From positions 1-64,000 of the forward strand of contig NZ_BMTS01000015.1 in assembly GCF_014649795.1 (NCBI RefSeq): 64,000 nt of DNA, written 5' to 3'. Below are positions 1 through 8,761 of the stretch, piece by piece; the stretch's first letter is position 1; each line of letters opens with the position of its first letter. Origin of the DNA: Streptomyces melanogenes (GTDB lineage: Bacteria; Actinomycetota; Actinomycetes; Streptomycetales; Streptomycetaceae). Below the pieces are notes generated by a model that did not search any database, was not told the DNA's origin, and saw only the letters and a program-made list of their open reading frames with translations. A program made the translations under genes and the position numbers.

Positions 1-38
1 CGCGACCAGCACCCCCACCCACCCGCAGACGCACCCCG
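1..38. repeat. Truncated end of dispersed palindromic repeat (copy D)
   Basis: The first ~38 bases (CGCGACCAG followed by CACCC-rich sequence and CCGCAGACG) match the right flank of the full copy near 38103-38130. The rest of the element would lie to the left of the window. It sits directly downstream of the ABC transporter operon, the same intergenic, post-stop position seen for the other copies. Confidence 0.5.
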
Positions 39-47
39 GGCCAAGAC

Positions 48-1034
48 CTACGCCCCATCCGGCCACACCTGGATATGGTCCTGTTCCAGCTCCAGCAGCA
101 CCCTTCGCTCCATCCCCAGCGCCTCCGTGTACTCCGCCGGGAGTTGCAGGCGGCCAGCTCTGTCGAGCATCGCGTATTCGCGGGAGATCACGGACTCCTC
201 GCCCGTCTGTTCGTCGAGGTGGGTGCGGCGGAGGACCTCTGTGGAGGTGCGGCCGTCTCGGATGGCCACCGTGCGGCGGACCTCGTTCGCCACCGTCTGG
301 TCGTGGGTGACGATGACGATCGTCGTGCCGAGCTCCTCGTTCGCCGTGCGGAACGCCGCGAAGATCTGTTCGGCCGTGGTGGAGTCGAGTTCGCCGGTCG
401 GCTCGTCGGCCAGGAGGACCGAGGGGTTGTTGGCCAGGGCCACGGCTATCGCCACGCGCTGTTGTTCGCCGCCGGACATCTGGTGGGGGCGGCGGTCACG
501 GCAGTGGGCCACGCCAAGGAGCGTGAGGAGTTCGTCCGCGCGGGGCGGTTTGCCCTTCGCGCCGCCCCTTCGGCGGCCTCGGAGTTGGAGGGGGAGGGAC
601 ACGTTCTGGGCCGCCGTCAGGTAGGGGAGCAGGTTCCTCGCCGTCTGCTGCCAGACGAAGCCGACCACCTCCCTCCGGTAGTCCAGCCTCGCCTTCGCGT
701 CCATCGACAGCAGGTCCCGGCCCGCCACCTTCGCCTGGCCCGCCGTCGGCACGTCCAGGCCCGCCAGGATGTTCATCAGGGTCGATTTCCCGCTGCCCGA
801 CGCTCCCACCAGGGCCATCAACTCGCCCTCCGTGACCAGGAGGTCCAGGCCCTGCAACGCCTGGACCTCGACGCCGTCCGTCGTGAAGATCCGGACCAGG
901 CGGTCGCAGGCGATCAGGGCGTCATGGCCGTACGCCGGGCGGTCGCGCCGCGCCGCCGCCCGTTCCTCCAGTTCGGACAGCGTCCGGACGGCCGTATCCG
1001 CTCCCGACGATGCCCCCTCCTTCGTCCCCGTCAT
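48..1034 (-). CDS. ABC exporter ATP-binding subunit (MacB/LolD type) with C-terminal AbrB-like tail
   Basis: ATPase of an FtsX-type ABC exporter, 328 aa, on the cytoplasmic side of the membrane. Visible motifs in order are Walker A (GASGSGKST), the signature MSGGEQQRVAI, Walker B (VLLADEPTGELD) and a switch His (VTHD). The last ~45 residues (DRAGRLQLPAEY... to the end) resemble a swapped-hairpin AbrB/SpoVT strand pattern rather than the normal ATPase end. The ATG at 1034 is chosen because it overlaps the TGA of the upstream permease (ATGA), implying translational coupling. Frames extending further upstream lie inside the permease gene. Substrate is unknown; MacB relatives export peptides, lipids or lipoproteins. 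Confidence 0.9.
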   Translation of the reverse strand: MTGTKEGASSGADTAVRTLSELEERAAARRDRPAYGHDALIACDRLVRIFTTDGVEVQALQGLDLLVTEGELMALVGASGSGKSTLMNILAGLDVPTAGQAKVAGRDLLSMDAKARLDYRREVVGFVWQQTARNLLPYLTAAQNVSLPLQLRGRRRGGAKGKPPRADELLTLLGVAHCRDRRPHQMSGGEQQRVAIAVALANNPSVLLADEPTGELDSTTAEQIFAAFRTANEELGTTIVIVTHDQTVANEVRRTVAIRDGRTSTEVLRRTHLDEQTGEESVISREYAMLDRAGRLQLPAEYTEALGMERRVLLELEQDHIQVWPDGA

Positions 1035-3754
1035 CTCGTGTCTCCCGCCCTCAGTTCCGTCACCGAGCCGCGTCGGCTCGTCCACCACGCCTGGGTCGCC
1101 GCGACCCCCGCCGCCAGCGCCACCACGCACACCGCCGGTATCAGCAGGGACATCGCGTCCGGTCGCAGGCCGCTGCCCGCCGAGGCCGTCTGCCCAGACG
1201 CCGCGAGCGCCAGGCCCGTCAAGTCCACGCCGGGGGACAGCAGTTCCGTCGCCGCCCAGCCCGTCAGCGCGCCGCCCAGCGCGGCGAGCACCGCCTGGGG
1301 CAGCGCCTCCAGGATCAGCAGACGGCGGCCCTGGCGGCGGGTCAGGCCCATCGTCCGCAGCCGCGCCAGCAGCGCCGAACGCTCCGGCGCGCCCCGCAGC
1401 AGCGAGAGCAGCAGCGCCAGCACCGCGTACCCGGCGCCCGCCGCCACGGCGGCCCCGTACACCCGCTCCGCGCCCGACTGGAGCGGGGAGTCGACGAGCT
1501 TGTGGCGGGTCTCCGTGCGCAGTCGGACCGTGGGCCGCTCCCCTGCGGTACGGGGAGTCGTCACCGTGCGGCGCAGGTCCTCCCCGTCCAGTCCCGTCCC
1601 CGCCACCAGCAGTGTCGTCGGTTCGCGTGCGCCGAGACCGGCCGTGTCCACCAGCAGGAAGTCGCTGCGCGGGACCGCGGGCGTGCGCTCGCGTATCCCC
1701 ACCACCTGGACCATCAGGCGGTAGCCCGCCACCCGTACCTCACGGGGGCCCCGGCCCAGGCCCGCCGCCACCTTCGGTGACGCGATCGCCGCCAGGGCCT
1801 TGCCGCCGGGGCGGGCCTTCAGGTCGTCGGCCCCGATCGCGCCCAGACCGGTGCGGTCCGTGAGGGCGGCGTACGGGGACGGGTCCGCGCCGATCACCGC
1901 GATCCGGTCGCCGTACGGCATCTCCACGCCGTACTCGACATGGGCCGCCACCACCTGCGACACCCCGTCGACCTTGGCGACCCGGTCGGCCAGGCCGCGC
2001 GGCAGCGGTGTGACGCTGTCGATCCTGGCGTCCGCGCCCGTCGAGTACAGCGCCGCCCGGTCGCGGGCGTCCGCCACCCCGGCGAGCACCGAGCCGCCGA
2101 ACGCGGCCGTGGTCAGCGCCGTGAGCAGGGCGAGCAGCGGGAGCACTCCGCCGCCGGGGGCGCGGCCCGCACGGGCCAGCGAGAGGAAGCCGACCGTGCT
2201 GCGCAGCCGCGCGGCCGGGCGGGCCGCCCAGCGCAGCGGCAGCGGATACAGCCGTACGAGCACCAGCGCCGCGATCACGCCGACCAGCACCGGCGCCGAG
2301 CTGACCAGTGTGTCGGAGCCCGCCGCCGTGCTGCGCCGGCGCAGTGCCACCACCGCGCCCACCGCCAGGACCAGCAGGGTCAGTTCGGCCACGGTGCGGC
2401 GCCGGGAGGGCCGGACCCGTACGAGGTCGTCGCGGTCGGACGCGGTGCGGACCGTGCGGTGGCCGACCATCGCCCGTACCGGAAGGGCCAGACAGGACAC
2501 CAGCGCGACCGCGGCCACGGCGAGCAGGGCGGGGACGAGCCGGCCGCCGCGTACGACCAGGACCGCCAGGCCCAGGCCGAGCGCCGCCGACGGGACCGTC
2601 ACCACCGCCGTCTCGGCGGCGAGGCGGCCGCCGATGCCGGGCAGCGAGCCGCCCCGGGCGCGCAGCAGGGCGAGTTCGGTGCCGCGGCGGGCCGCCGCCA
2701 GGCCGCCCGCCATCAGCAGGACCACCCCCGCCACCGTCGCCGTGCCGAAGGTGGCGACCGCGACCACCGGGGTGATCGAGTCGCGTACGGAGGTGTACTC
2801 CTCCAGGATCGCGTCGAGTTCGGTGGAGACCGTGGTGCCGGGGCCGACCAGCAGCCGCAGGGCGGCGAGCGCCGGGCCGCCCTCCAGGGAGGCCACGGAG
2901 GTGGAGAGGCCGTGCAGCCGACGGGCGTTCATGGCGTGCGCGGCCGGGGCGATGTCCGCGTACACCTCGGGACTGCCCGCCGTGCCGAGGAGGACGGGCG
3001 CCGAGTCGGCGCCGAGGATCAGGCCCGCGTACCAGTAGTGCGGCTCGTCCGGCTTGGGGGAGGCGGGGACGAGCTGGGGGGCGCGCAGCGCCGGTTCGGT
3101 GGCCCAGTAGCTGGCGTCCGGGAGCAGCGGCTGCACGGTGCCGGTGATGCGGATCGCGAGCGGCTTGCCCTCCGCGCCCGGGATGTGGACGACCGAACCG
3201 GGGGTGATGTGCAGCGCCTTGGCGGTCGACGCCGTCACCACGGCCTCCGCCGTGTGCGAGGTCGCGTCCGCCTTCGCGGTGGGCAGGCGTCCGCTCACCA
3301 GCCGGGCGTGGTCGGCGAGCGACGACCGGGAGGCGACCAGCAGGCGCGGCGGCATGCCCTCGGGCCTGGGCAGCCAGGAGTCCAGCGGGTCGGTGGCGGG
3401 GATCTTCTCCGTGGTGCGCACCCCGTACGCGGACTGCCCGTCGTCCGCCCGCAGCGGCGCCGGGATCGCCTTGAGCTGTTTCCGGTAGGCCTGCTCCATG
3501 GCCTGCGGGCCGAGCGGCGGGGCGCTCGGGTCGCCGCCCAGGGGCATCGGGCCGGCCAGCCGGATCACCGAGTTGTCCGGCGCCGCCGACGCCACCGCGT
3601 GGCGCAGCCCCCGGTCCTCGTACCGGTCGACCCCGCGCGGCAGCGCCGCGGCCAGGAACGCGGTGAGCAGCACCAGCAGGGCGAGCGCGCCCGCGGCGCC
3701 CGGCGCGGTCCGCAGCCGGGTGCGCACCCAGGGGGCAACGGCCTTGGCAGTCAT
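1031..3754 (-). CDS. FtsX-like ABC transporter permease (907 aa)
   Basis: Integral membrane permease partner of the downstream ATPase. An N-terminal membrane segment (residues ~15-38) is followed by a large extracytoplasmic MacB-PCD-like domain. A first FtsX helix block follows at about residues 330-520, then a second extracytoplasmic region, and a final FtsX block with 'LLARLRTMGLTRRQGRRLL' near the C-terminus. Two FtsX repeats in one polypeptide give the unusual length. The ATG at 3754 follows the upstream permease stop by one base, and its own stop overlaps the ATPase start. Together the three genes form a compact operon; the transported compound cannot be read from the sequence. Confidence 0.88.
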   Translation of the reverse strand: MTAKAVAPWVRTRLRTAPGAAGALALLVLLTAFLAAALPRGVDRYEDRGLRHAVASAAPDNSVIRLAGPMPLGGDPSAPPLGPQAMEQAYRKQLKAIPAPLRADDGQSAYGVRTTEKIPATDPLDSWLPRPEGMPPRLLVASRSSLADHARLVSGRLPTAKADATSHTAEAVVTASTAKALHITPGSVVHIPGAEGKPLAIRITGTVQPLLPDASYWATEPALRAPQLVPASPKPDEPHYWYAGLILGADSAPVLLGTAGSPEVYADIAPAAHAMNARRLHGLSTSVASLEGGPALAALRLLVGPGTTVSTELDAILEEYTSVRDSITPVVAVATFGTATVAGVVLLMAGGLAAARRGTELALLRARGGSLPGIGGRLAAETAVVTVPSAALGLGLAVLVVRGGRLVPALLAVAAVALVSCLALPVRAMVGHRTVRTASDRDDLVRVRPSRRRTVAELTLLVLAVGAVVALRRRSTAAGSDTLVSSAPVLVGVIAALVLVRLYPLPLRWAARPAARLRSTVGFLSLARAGRAPGGGVLPLLALLTALTTAAFGGSVLAGVADARDRAALYSTGADARIDSVTPLPRGLADRVAKVDGVSQVVAAHVEYGVEMPYGDRIAVIGADPSPYAALTDRTGLGAIGADDLKARPGGKALAAIASPKVAAGLGRGPREVRVAGYRLMVQVVGIRERTPAVPRSDFLLVDTAGLGAREPTTLLVAGTGLDGEDLRRTVTTPRTAGERPTVRLRTETRHKLVDSPLQSGAERVYGAAVAAGAGYAVLALLLSLLRGAPERSALLARLRTMGLTRRQGRRLLILEALPQAVLAALGGALTGWAATELLSPGVDLTGLALAASGQTASAGSGLRPDAMSLLIPAVCVVALAAGVAATQAWWTSRRGSVTELRAGDTR

Positions 3755-3755
3755 G

Positions 3756-6700
3756 TCAGTTGTCCCCCTGGTGGCGCAGCGAGACCGCCGGGTCGGTCCG
3801 CCGCAGCGCCAGCGTCGCGACGATCAGCAGCGGTACGGCGGCGACCCCCGCGAGCAGTACGGCGAGCCGCCCGGCGGGCAGCTCCACCAGCACCTTCGGC
3901 ACCGGCTGGGTGGCCTGCCCGGTCAGTACGATCAGCGGCACCACCGCACGCGTCAGCACCTCGCCCAGGGCGAGCCCCACGAGCAGCGCAAGCGCGATGA
4001 GCACCCCCTGCTCGGCCGCGATCAGCCGGGCCAGCTGGCGGCGCGGGGCGCCCAGCGCCCGCAGCACGGCGAACTCCGCGCCGCGTTCGCGCAGCGAGCC
4101 CGCCGCGCTCACCGCGAAGCCGACCGCCGCCAGGGCCGCCGCCACGATCGCGGCGGCGATCAGCGCGGCCTGCGGGCCCGCGCCCAGCGGGTCGTCGCGC
4201 AGCTGCTCGGCGACCTCCGCGCGCACCACCACCTGCTGCGGGTCGATGTCCGGCCGGGCCCGCAGCGCCGCCGCCGCGCGGGCCGCGTCGCCGGGGCCGG
4301 TGGCCAGCCACCATTCGGTCGGGGCGAGGCTGGTGCCCGTGTCGGCGGCGAGCCGCTGGTTGACGGCGTTCAGGTCGAGCAGGAGCGTGCCGCCGTCGCG
4401 GCCGGTGGCGACCGTCTCGGCGCCGGGCCCGGTCGTGGGGACCTCGGCCATCCGGTCGACGACCTTCGCGCGCAGGGTCTGCCCGGCCAGGACGGCCGTG
4501 ACGGTGTCGCCGACCCGGGTCCCGCTGGAGGCCAGGTACCGGTCGGTGGCGATCGCCGTCAGCGCGGGCGGGGCGGGGCGGACGGCCCAGAGCCGGACCG
4601 AACGGCTCGGGACCGGGTCCGAGAAGGTGGGCGCCGGGCTCGCGCCCGTGACGTACGGGACCGAGAGGGACCGCCCGCCGCTCTCCGGCGTGAGGGACTC
4701 CAGGCCGCCCTGGCCGCTCCCGGAGTCCTTGGCGGAGGCCTGCCAGCGGCCGGCCGCTGGCAGTGCGGCGGGGGCGGTGCGCCCGTCCCGTGCCACGGTC
4801 CGCAACTCGCGCACGGTGAACCGGTGCTGCTCGCTCGTCTCCGGCAGGGTGAAGTCCACGTCGAAACCGGTGAGCGTGAGCGGCGCGGCCGGGCGGCCGA
4901 CCGGCGCGCCTGCCGCGACGTCGAGGGAGATCCGGCGCTCGGCCGGGCGCCCGTCGGTCTCCACGGTGGTGGGCGCGAGGCGGTACAGGATGCCGAAGCG
5001 GTCCTCGACCTGCGCCGTCACGTTCACGGTGAGCGGGTCCGGGGCGCCGCCGTCCGCCGCCTTCTTGGCATCGATTTGCAGGGTGAAGGCGAGCTCGGCG
5101 GCGTCCGCCGGAAGCAGCACACCGGTCCGGGCCGCCCGGCGCGGGGTGAGCTCGTCCAGGAGGTCGCCCGCGGACCTGCCGCCGAGGTCGTGGCGGAGCA
5201 GCAGCCCGTCCGTGTGCGCGGTGTCCAGGGCGAGCAGCGTCCCGGAGCGGCCGCCGGAGAGCTGCACCGAGGAGCGCGCGGCCGGGGCCACCGCCCGTAC
5301 GCCCGGGACCTTGTCGTACGAACCGGCCTGCCCGAAGCCGCTCAGGCTGGAGCCGAAGACCCGCACCGAGGTGCCCGCGCGGAAGTCCGCCTGGTCCTCC
5401 TGCGAGCGGTCCCAGGAGGCGGACTGCCCGATCGCCAGCATGCCCATGGCGACCGCGAGCACCAGGAGCAGCACCGGGCCCGCGCCGCGCAGCGGGCGGC
5501 GGCTGAACTGCCAGCCCGCCAGCGCCGCCGGGAGCCCGCGCCCGCCCGCCGCCCGCCGTTCGGCGAGCTTGGCGGCGGGCGGCAGCAGCCGCAGGGTCAG
5601 TACGGTCCCGGCGAGCAGCGCGAGCGCGGGCGCGGCCACCAGGAGCGGGTCGATGCCGAGGGAGCCCGCGCGGTCGCCGCTGAGCGCCCCGGAGCCGGAG
5701 GTCTGCCGGTCCAGCTGCCAGTAGGCGATCCCGGCGATCACCAGGAGCCCGATGTCGGCCCCGGCGCGCACGGCCGCGGGCAGCGCCGCCGCCCGGCCCC
5801 GCGAGGTCCGCCCGGCCGACAGGGCCGGGGCCACCACGGCCGCCGCGCAGCCCAGCGCGACCAGCGCCGCCACCAGCCACACCGTGCCGGTCGGGCCGGT
5901 GTCGAGGTGGATGCCGATCCGGGCGAGCGGGCCGTGGCCGGCGAGCAGCCGGGTCAGCGGGTCGGAGAGCAGCGGCGCGCACACCGCCGCCGGGGCGGCG
6001 AGCAGCAGCGCCTCGGTCGCGGACAGGCCGAGGAGGCGGGCGCGGGAGCCGCCGCGTGCCCGCAGCAGCTCGGTCTCGCCGGTCCGCTCGCTGCTCAGCA
6101 GCCGGGCCACGAGCAGCAGCGCGTACCCGGCGAGCAGCACCAGTTGCAGGGCCACGATCAGCAGCGTCGAGCGGGAGACGAGCAGCGAGCGCTCGGCCCG
6201 GTCGAGCACGTCGGGCAGCGCCGTGGTGGCGGTCGCGTCGCCCGCGAACACCCCGCCCTCCACCAGGGACTTGGGGCCCTTGGTCGCGGCCGCGCGCAGG
6301 GCGCCGATGCGGTGGGTGGTCAGGGCGGAGAAGTCGGCGGAGGCCAGCCAGGACGTCTGGCCCGCGCTGAGGCGGCCGCCGGTGAGCGCCGTGGGATCGG
6401 CGAGCAGCGGCCCGTACGTGGTGAAGTTGACCCGGCGCGTGCCCCGGCCGCCGAGGTCGTCCAGCTGCCAGTACGCCTCGGTGGCGTCGACGGGGCGGTA
6501 GACGCCGGTGACGCTGACCCGCACGGCCGGGCCGTTCAGCCGGTCGGTGAGCGTCAGCGAGACGGGCCAGTGGCGCAGGCCCAGCTGGGCGGCGGCGTTC
6601 TCGGGCAGGGCGGCCTGGATCTCGCGGCCGGCGCCCGGCGGGGCGGGCCAGCTGCCGCCGGTGAGCCGGACGCGGGTGCGGTCGACGGCGGCGAAGAGCG

Positions 6701-7061
6701 TGAGGTCGGGGTCGGTGCCCTTGCGGGCGTCCGGCGACTGGAGGGTGCGCGGCAGCGCGTACGGACCGGACTGGGTCAACGTCCTTGTCGTGACCGGGAG
6801 TCCGTCGAAGGTGCGCCGCGCGCCCTCGCGCACGGCGGCGTCGGCGGACTGCCGCTTGGCCTCGGGGACGGTCGCCTTGACGATCAGCGCGGCGGGCGCG
6901 GCCGACCTCGTCGCCAGGGTGTGGCGCAGGGCCGCGTCGCCGATCGAGCCGGAGAAGGCCGTCAGGGCGGCCAGGACCGAGGTGGTGAGCAGGACCGCGA
7001 GCAGCGCGGCGGCGAGCAGCAGCCGGTGCGCCCGCACCCGCAGAAACACGAACCCCGTCAC
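3756..7061 (-). CDS. FtsX-like ABC transporter permease (1101 aa)
   Basis: First gene of the ABC exporter operon and paralogue of the next permease. It has an N-terminal membrane helix (HRLLLAAALLAVLLTTSVLA), a long extracytoplasmic region, an FtsX block around residues 340-510, a second extracytoplasmic region, and a C-terminal FtsX block containing 'EFAVLRALGAPRRQLARLI'. The GTG at 7061 is preferred: it has a GAGGCAGGGGG Shine-Dalgarno just upstream, and the residues encoded further upstream look non-coding. The two permeases probably heterodimerise. With no dedicated regulator or lipoprotein nearby, function remains general (envelope peptide or lipid export). Confidence 0.85.
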   Translation of the reverse strand: MTGFVFLRVRAHRLLLAAALLAVLLTTSVLAALTAFSGSIGDAALRHTLATRSAAPAALIVKATVPEAKRQSADAAVREGARRTFDGLPVTTRTLTQSGPYALPRTLQSPDARKGTDPDLTLFAAVDRTRVRLTGGSWPAPPGAGREIQAALPENAAAQLGLRHWPVSLTLTDRLNGPAVRVSVTGVYRPVDATEAYWQLDDLGGRGTRRVNFTTYGPLLADPTALTGGRLSAGQTSWLASADFSALTTHRIGALRAAATKGPKSLVEGGVFAGDATATTALPDVLDRAERSLLVSRSTLLIVALQLVLLAGYALLLVARLLSSERTGETELLRARGGSRARLLGLSATEALLLAAPAAVCAPLLSDPLTRLLAGHGPLARIGIHLDTGPTGTVWLVAALVALGCAAAVVAPALSAGRTSRGRAAALPAAVRAGADIGLLVIAGIAYWQLDRQTSGSGALSGDRAGSLGIDPLLVAAPALALLAGTVLTLRLLPPAAKLAERRAAGGRGLPAALAGWQFSRRPLRGAGPVLLLVLAVAMGMLAIGQSASWDRSQEDQADFRAGTSVRVFGSSLSGFGQAGSYDKVPGVRAVAPAARSSVQLSGGRSGTLLALDTAHTDGLLLRHDLGGRSAGDLLDELTPRRAARTGVLLPADAAELAFTLQIDAKKAADGGAPDPLTVNVTAQVEDRFGILYRLAPTTVETDGRPAERRISLDVAAGAPVGRPAAPLTLTGFDVDFTLPETSEQHRFTVRELRTVARDGRTAPAALPAAGRWQASAKDSGSGQGGLESLTPESGGRSLSVPYVTGASPAPTFSDPVPSRSVRLWAVRPAPPALTAIATDRYLASSGTRVGDTVTAVLAGQTLRAKVVDRMAEVPTTGPGAETVATGRDGGTLLLDLNAVNQRLAADTGTSLAPTEWWLATGPGDAARAAAALRARPDIDPQQVVVRAEVAEQLRDDPLGAGPQAALIAAAIVAAALAAVGFAVSAAGSLRERGAEFAVLRALGAPRRQLARLIAAEQGVLIALALLVGLALGEVLTRAVVPLIVLTGQATQPVPKVLVELPAGRLAVLLAGVAAVPLLIVATLALRRTDPAVSLRHQGDN

Positions 7062-7157
7062 CCGGCCCCCTGCCTCGCCCCCGAAAGTCTGTCCGGATGC
7101 TTTCAGAGGGCAAGGGCCGGAGGAAACCGCTTGCGGCCCGATCTTGCCCGATCGTGA

Positions 7158-7189
7158 CCGGAATGCGATGACGGATTCCCGCATTCCGG
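7158..7189. promoter_or_regulatory. Inverted repeat between globin and ABC exporter genes
   Basis: CCGGAATGCG at 7158-7167 and CGCATTCCGG at 7180-7189 form perfect 10-bp arms separated by 12 bp. It lies upstream of the exporter operon start (7061) and downstream of the globin stop (7221). No T-run follows on either strand, so an operator for the exporter operon is at least as likely as a terminator. Confidence 0.4.
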
Positions 7190-7220
7190 GGTCGGGAGGG
7201 GCGGAACGTGAACTTCCGGT

Positions 7221-7625
7221 CTACTCCGCCGTGTTGACCATCGAGGCGGCGGCGTACGTCAGATAGTTCCAGAGCGTCGTCTCGTGCTCCTGGGAGAGCC
7301 CCAGCTCGTCGACGGCGGTACGCATATGGGTCAGCCAGGCGTCGTGCGCGGCCCGGTCGACGGTGAACGGCGCGTGGCGCATCCGCAGCCGGGGGTGGCC
7401 GCGGTGGTCGCTGTAGGTGCGCGGGCCGCCCCAGTACTGGATCAGGAACAGGGCGAGCCGCTCCTCGGCCGGGCCCAGATCGCCCTCCGGGTACATCGGC
7501 CGCAGCAGCGGGTCCTCGGCGACGCCCTGGTAGAACCGGTGGACCAGGCGCCGGAAGGTCTCCTCGCCGCCGACCTGCTCGTAGAAGGTCTGCTCCTGAA
7601 GCGTGCCGCGCGGAATCTCATTCAC
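7221..7625 (-). CDS. Truncated haemoglobin, group II (GlbO-like)
   Basis: Small haem protein of 134 aa, the usual length of a 2-on-2 globin. Family features include the N-terminal YEQVGGEETFRRLVHRFY helix, the PMYPEGDLGPAEERLALFLIQYWGGP segment (given here as landmarks PMYPEGDL and YWGGP) with the B/E-helix and WGGP pattern typical of group II, and RLRMRHAPF containing the proximal His. Group II members bind O2 tightly and are linked to oxidative or nitrosative stress and to respiratory oxygen delivery; the role here is inferred. The start is GTG at 7625. It is divergent from the methyltransferase gene. Confidence 0.9.
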   Translation of the reverse strand: MNEIPRGTLQEQTFYEQVGGEETFRRLVHRFYQGVAEDPLLRPMYPEGDLGPAEERLALFLIQYWGGPRTYSDHRGHPRLRMRHAPFTVDRAAHDAWLTHMRTAVDELGLSQEHETTLWNYLTYAAASMVNTAE

Positions 7626-7710
7626 CCGTCCATGGTCTCAGACGCCGCGACCGAGGACCGGGGACGTAGGACCACTCGCCTCCCGGGCCCGGGGGCAGCA
7701 CAGTGGACAT

Positions 7711-8682
7711 ATGGGCGCACACCGGGATCCGGCCGCCGGGGCGCGGGCCGCCCTCGTCGCGGAGATCGTGGCCGGGGGCGCGCTCGCCGACCCGGCCTGG
7801 CGGGCCGCCTTCGAGGAGGTGCCCCGCGACCTCTTCGTGCCGTACTACTTCGTGGGGCGCCCCGGCGGCTACGAGCGGCTGTGGCGCCAGGACCCGGATC
7901 CGGACCGGCGGGCGCGCTGGCTGGAGGGGGTCTACACGGACATGCCGCTGGCCACCCGGGTGCGCGACGGGGAGCTGCTCTCCTCCAGCAGCCAGCCGTC
8001 GCTGATGGCCCGGATGCTGGAGGTCCTGGACGTACGGGACGGGCACGCGGTCCTGGAGATCGGCGCCGGGACCGGCTACAACGCGGCGCTGCTCAGCCAC
8101 CGGCTGGGCGAGGAGCTGGTCACCACGGTCGACCTGGACCCGGAGATCACCGAGTCGGCCCGGACGCATCTGGCGACGGCGGGCTACCGCCCGGCGGTGG
8201 TGACCGGCGACGGGGCGCGCGGCTGCCCGTCCCGGGCGCCCTTCGACCGGATCATCGCCACCTGCACCCTGCCGTCGGTACCGGCCGGATGGCTGGCGCA
8301 GTGCGCACCGGGCGCGCTGATCGAGGCCCCGCTGGCCACCGGCTTGATCCTGCTGGAGGTCCGCGACGCCGGCCACGCCCAGGGCCGCTTCCTGGACACC
8401 CCGGCCTACTTCGTCCCGCTACGGGGCGTGGCCCCTTCCCCCGGCACCCCGTACACCACGGGCCTGCCCCGCCCAAGCCTGGAGAACGAACTCTTCCGCT
8501 TCCTCCTGGCCCTCACGGCGGACACCCTGGACCCGTACGAGGCGTACGAGCTGTGGCGCAGCGAGGGAAGGCCCGTACGGGAACGCTTCGGCGTGACGGT
8601 GACGAACGAGGGTCAATGGGCGTGGCTGGACGACCCGCAGGGCCCACATACGTGGCCCCTGCGGGATGTCCTGCCCCGTTAG
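7711..8682 (+). CDS. Protein-L-isoaspartate O-methyltransferase-like protein
   Basis: SAM-dependent methyltransferase of 323 aa. SAM motif I is VLEIGAGTGYNAALL, preceded by the PCMT-type helix in which SSSSQPSLMARMLE aligns with the substrate-binding S-QP-M segment, and followed by the acidic motif VDLDPEI. The N-terminus (FEEVPRDLFVPYYF) is also PCMT-like. It is about 100 residues longer than the E. coli repair enzyme because of a C-terminal extension, as in several actinobacterial homologues that modify peptides rather than repair proteins. The ATG at 7711 is the first Met after the divergent promoter region. The target is not known. Confidence 0.82.
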   Translation: MGAHRDPAAGARAALVAEIVAGGALADPAWRAAFEEVPRDLFVPYYFVGRPGGYERLWRQDPDPDRRARWLEGVYTDMPLATRVRDGELLSSSSQPSLMARMLEVLDVRDGHAVLEIGAGTGYNAALLSHRLGEELVTTVDLDPEITESARTHLATAGYRPAVVTGDGARGCPSRAPFDRIIATCTLPSVPAGWLAQCAPGALIEAPLATGLILLEVRDAGHAQGRFLDTPAYFVPLRGVAPSPGTPYTTGLPRPSLENELFRFLLALTADTLDPYEAYELWRSEGRPVRERFGVTVTNEGQWAWLDDPQGPHTWPLRDVLPR

Positions 8683-8760
8683 GGGCGCGGGGCTGTGACA
8701 TGTGCGGCTCCGCCGCGTGGGCGCGACCAGCCACGGCCGGTCCGCAGACGCCAAATGGGC
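8669..8760. repeat. Degenerate copy of dispersed palindromic repeat (copy E)
   Basis: Fragments GGGGCGCGGGGCTGTGACA, GGGCGCGACCAGCC and GGTCCGCAGACG occur in the same order as the right half of the full elements at 38 kb and 43.6 kb. The copy is eroded and has no perfect long arms. It overlaps the 3' end of the methyltransferase gene and fills the convergent gap to the FHA gene. Confidence 0.4.
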
Positions 8761-8761
8761 C

